A stretch of DNA of 64,000 bases. It comes from Bacteroidota bacterium. Its GTDB lineage: Bacteria > Bacteroidota > Ignavibacteria > Kapaibacteriales > UBA2268. Each line of letters starts with the position of its first letter. Within the stretch, counting starts at the first letter, position 1. Of the stretch, positions 63,210 to 64,000 are shown piece by piece. The notes under the pieces are model-generated. The model saw only the letters and a list, made by a program, of their open reading frames with translations, did no database searches and was not told the DNA's origin. The position numbers and the translations under genes are program-made. Location: positions 55,257 through 119,256 of the forward strand of contig JAJXYC010000002.1 in the NCBI GenBank assembly GCA_021780815.1, read 5' to 3'.

Positions 63210-64000
63210 TTAAAGTAAGTTAAATTTGTTTATAATAATGTTTCCCACTTCGTCCAGTGTTTTGCCGAATACTATTATTCCTTCACGGTGTCCACCCATT
63301 ACTATAAATTTTTCATTAAACAAGTAGTTTTTCCTTTGGAATATTTTTTTTATTTCATTTGCCATTTCAGTCGTTCCATAGCCGATATTGCTGTTTGTTG
63401 TGGGGGCTTTATTTATAAATTTTTCCCATAACTTCAAATTATGAATATGAATAACTGCATTAGTTTCAGGAGATATTTCATAAATAATTGCATGAGATAA
63501 AGATTCCGATGACGCTTTTATTGGACCGACACAATCAACTATATTTTCTTGAATATTGTAATTATTAACTAAAGTGTAATGTTGATTGTCTAAATTTTTC
63601 AAATTTCCCGTTGCTGAACCAGTAATAATGAATTCATTATTTTTTTGCCTAATGCTAATATTCCCGAAACCAATCCCATTTGGATAAGCACCAATTAAAC
63701 CTAAATTATAAAGTTTATTCCTCCATTTATTTATTTCTGTTATATTTTCATTTGATAATGGCTCTGATTTTGTCCAGTTACAAATAAATTTAATATAACC
63801 TTCTTCATAAGTTTTTTTTCGTTCAGGGAATAAATTAAAAATATCTTTTTCATTAGGTTTGCAAATTCCTCTTTCCGTAATAAGACCTGTGAGCAACTTT
63901 GCAGGCGTAATATCAAAGCCAAAATTAATAGCAGGACTTTCTTTTGGAGTAATTAGCATATTTTCTATTTGTCCATTAACTATCCCGTCCACGTATTTCA
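63210..64000 (-). CDS. Fusion: end of MtnA-like isomerase plus class II aldolase (MtnB-like); 5' end beyond right edge
   Basis: An open frame enters from the right edge and ends at 63210 (about 263 visible residues). The first 50 residues (ESPAINFGFDITPAKLLTGL, ITERGI) match the C-terminus of methylthioribose-1-phosphate isomerase (pattern FDVTPAELITxxITExG). After a short linker a class II aldolase/adducin domain begins: WRNKLYNLGLIGAYPNGIGF with GNISIR, AVIHIHNLKLWEKF (the HxH zinc pair) and VMGGHREGIIVFG (third His). MtnB dehydrates methylthioribulose-1-phosphate, MtnA's product; DHAP-shunt aldolases use the same fold. A GTG at 63992 or an ATG at the very edge could instead be a start, making the N-terminal part a remnant. 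Confidence 0.72.
   Translation of the reverse strand, partial: KYVDGIVNGQIENMLITPKESPAINFGFDITPAKLLTGLITERGICKPNEKDIFNLFPERKKTYEEGYIKFICNWTKSEPLSNENITEINKWRNKLYNLGLIGAYPNGIGFGNISIRQKNNEFIITGSATGNLKNLDNQHYTLVNNYNIQENIVDCVGPIKASSESLSHAIIYEISPETNAVIHIHNLKLWEKFINKAPTTNSNIGYGTTEMANEIKKIFQRKNYLFNEKFIVMGGHREGIIVFGKTLDEVGNIIINKFNLL

Overview
The window looks like chromosomal DNA of a low-G+C, Gram-negative member of the Bacteroidota/FCB group, probably an Ignavibacteria- or Kapabacteria-like lineage. The support is: C-terminal type IX secretion (T9SS) sorting domains on several secreted proteins, a PorV/PorQ-family barrel, a GWxTD-domain protein, a TonB-dependent receptor with a carboxypeptidase-regulatory-like N-terminus, an LpxL-type lipid A acyltransferase, and promoter-like TAnnTTTG boxes. 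The placement is inference; no rRNA or tRNA gene was seen.

Layout. 1-5315: two secreted-protein genes on the minus strand, one of them a giant repeat protein that runs off the left edge and contains perfect 75-bp tandem repeats. 5833-10059: housekeeping on the minus strand (pgi, coaX, birA, a CbpA-type J protein). 10263-11902: two sugar-nucleotide genes on the plus strand. 12195-16890: a seven-gene plus-strand phage-derived block (Mu-like protease/scaffold, major capsid, decoration protein, small membrane protein, CHAP endolysin, two-TM protein, DUF935 portal) with no terminase, tail, integrase or repressor beside it. 17017-23987: an accessory zone of lipoprotein and secreted-protein genes. 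Three copies of a dispersed repeat element each lie just upstream of one such gene, all in the same orientation, along with several hairpin elements.

23988-32921: metabolic and core genes (a DHOD-like flavoprotein, a POT-like transporter, ftsY, tsaC, pgeF, a PAS/GAF histidine-kinase-like protein whose usual phospho-acceptor His is Arg, a YchF-family GTPase, a SIMPL-domain protein). 32947-37238: the phosphate-uptake operon pstSCAB-phoU. 37570-44266: nuoD and nuoF, 4 kb apart and separated by unrelated genes (HIT protein, DedA protein, a T9SS cargo, nadK). 44324-50097: small enzymes, an FN3 protein and an envelope group (GWxTD protein, lipid A acyltransferase, glycosyltransferase 9). 50098-60994: a TonB receptor / 1519-aa surface protein / PorV-like operon, then another T9SS cargo. 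61109-63038: an ECF sigma factor overlapping a membrane anti-sigma-like protein with a long C-terminal barrel-like domain. At the right edge is the end of an apparent MtnA-MtnB fusion for methionine salvage.

Functionally most of the window is core metabolism plus envelope and secretion. The parts that ordinary annotation explains least are the terminase-less capsid/lysis block and the repeat-gene cassettes next to it.
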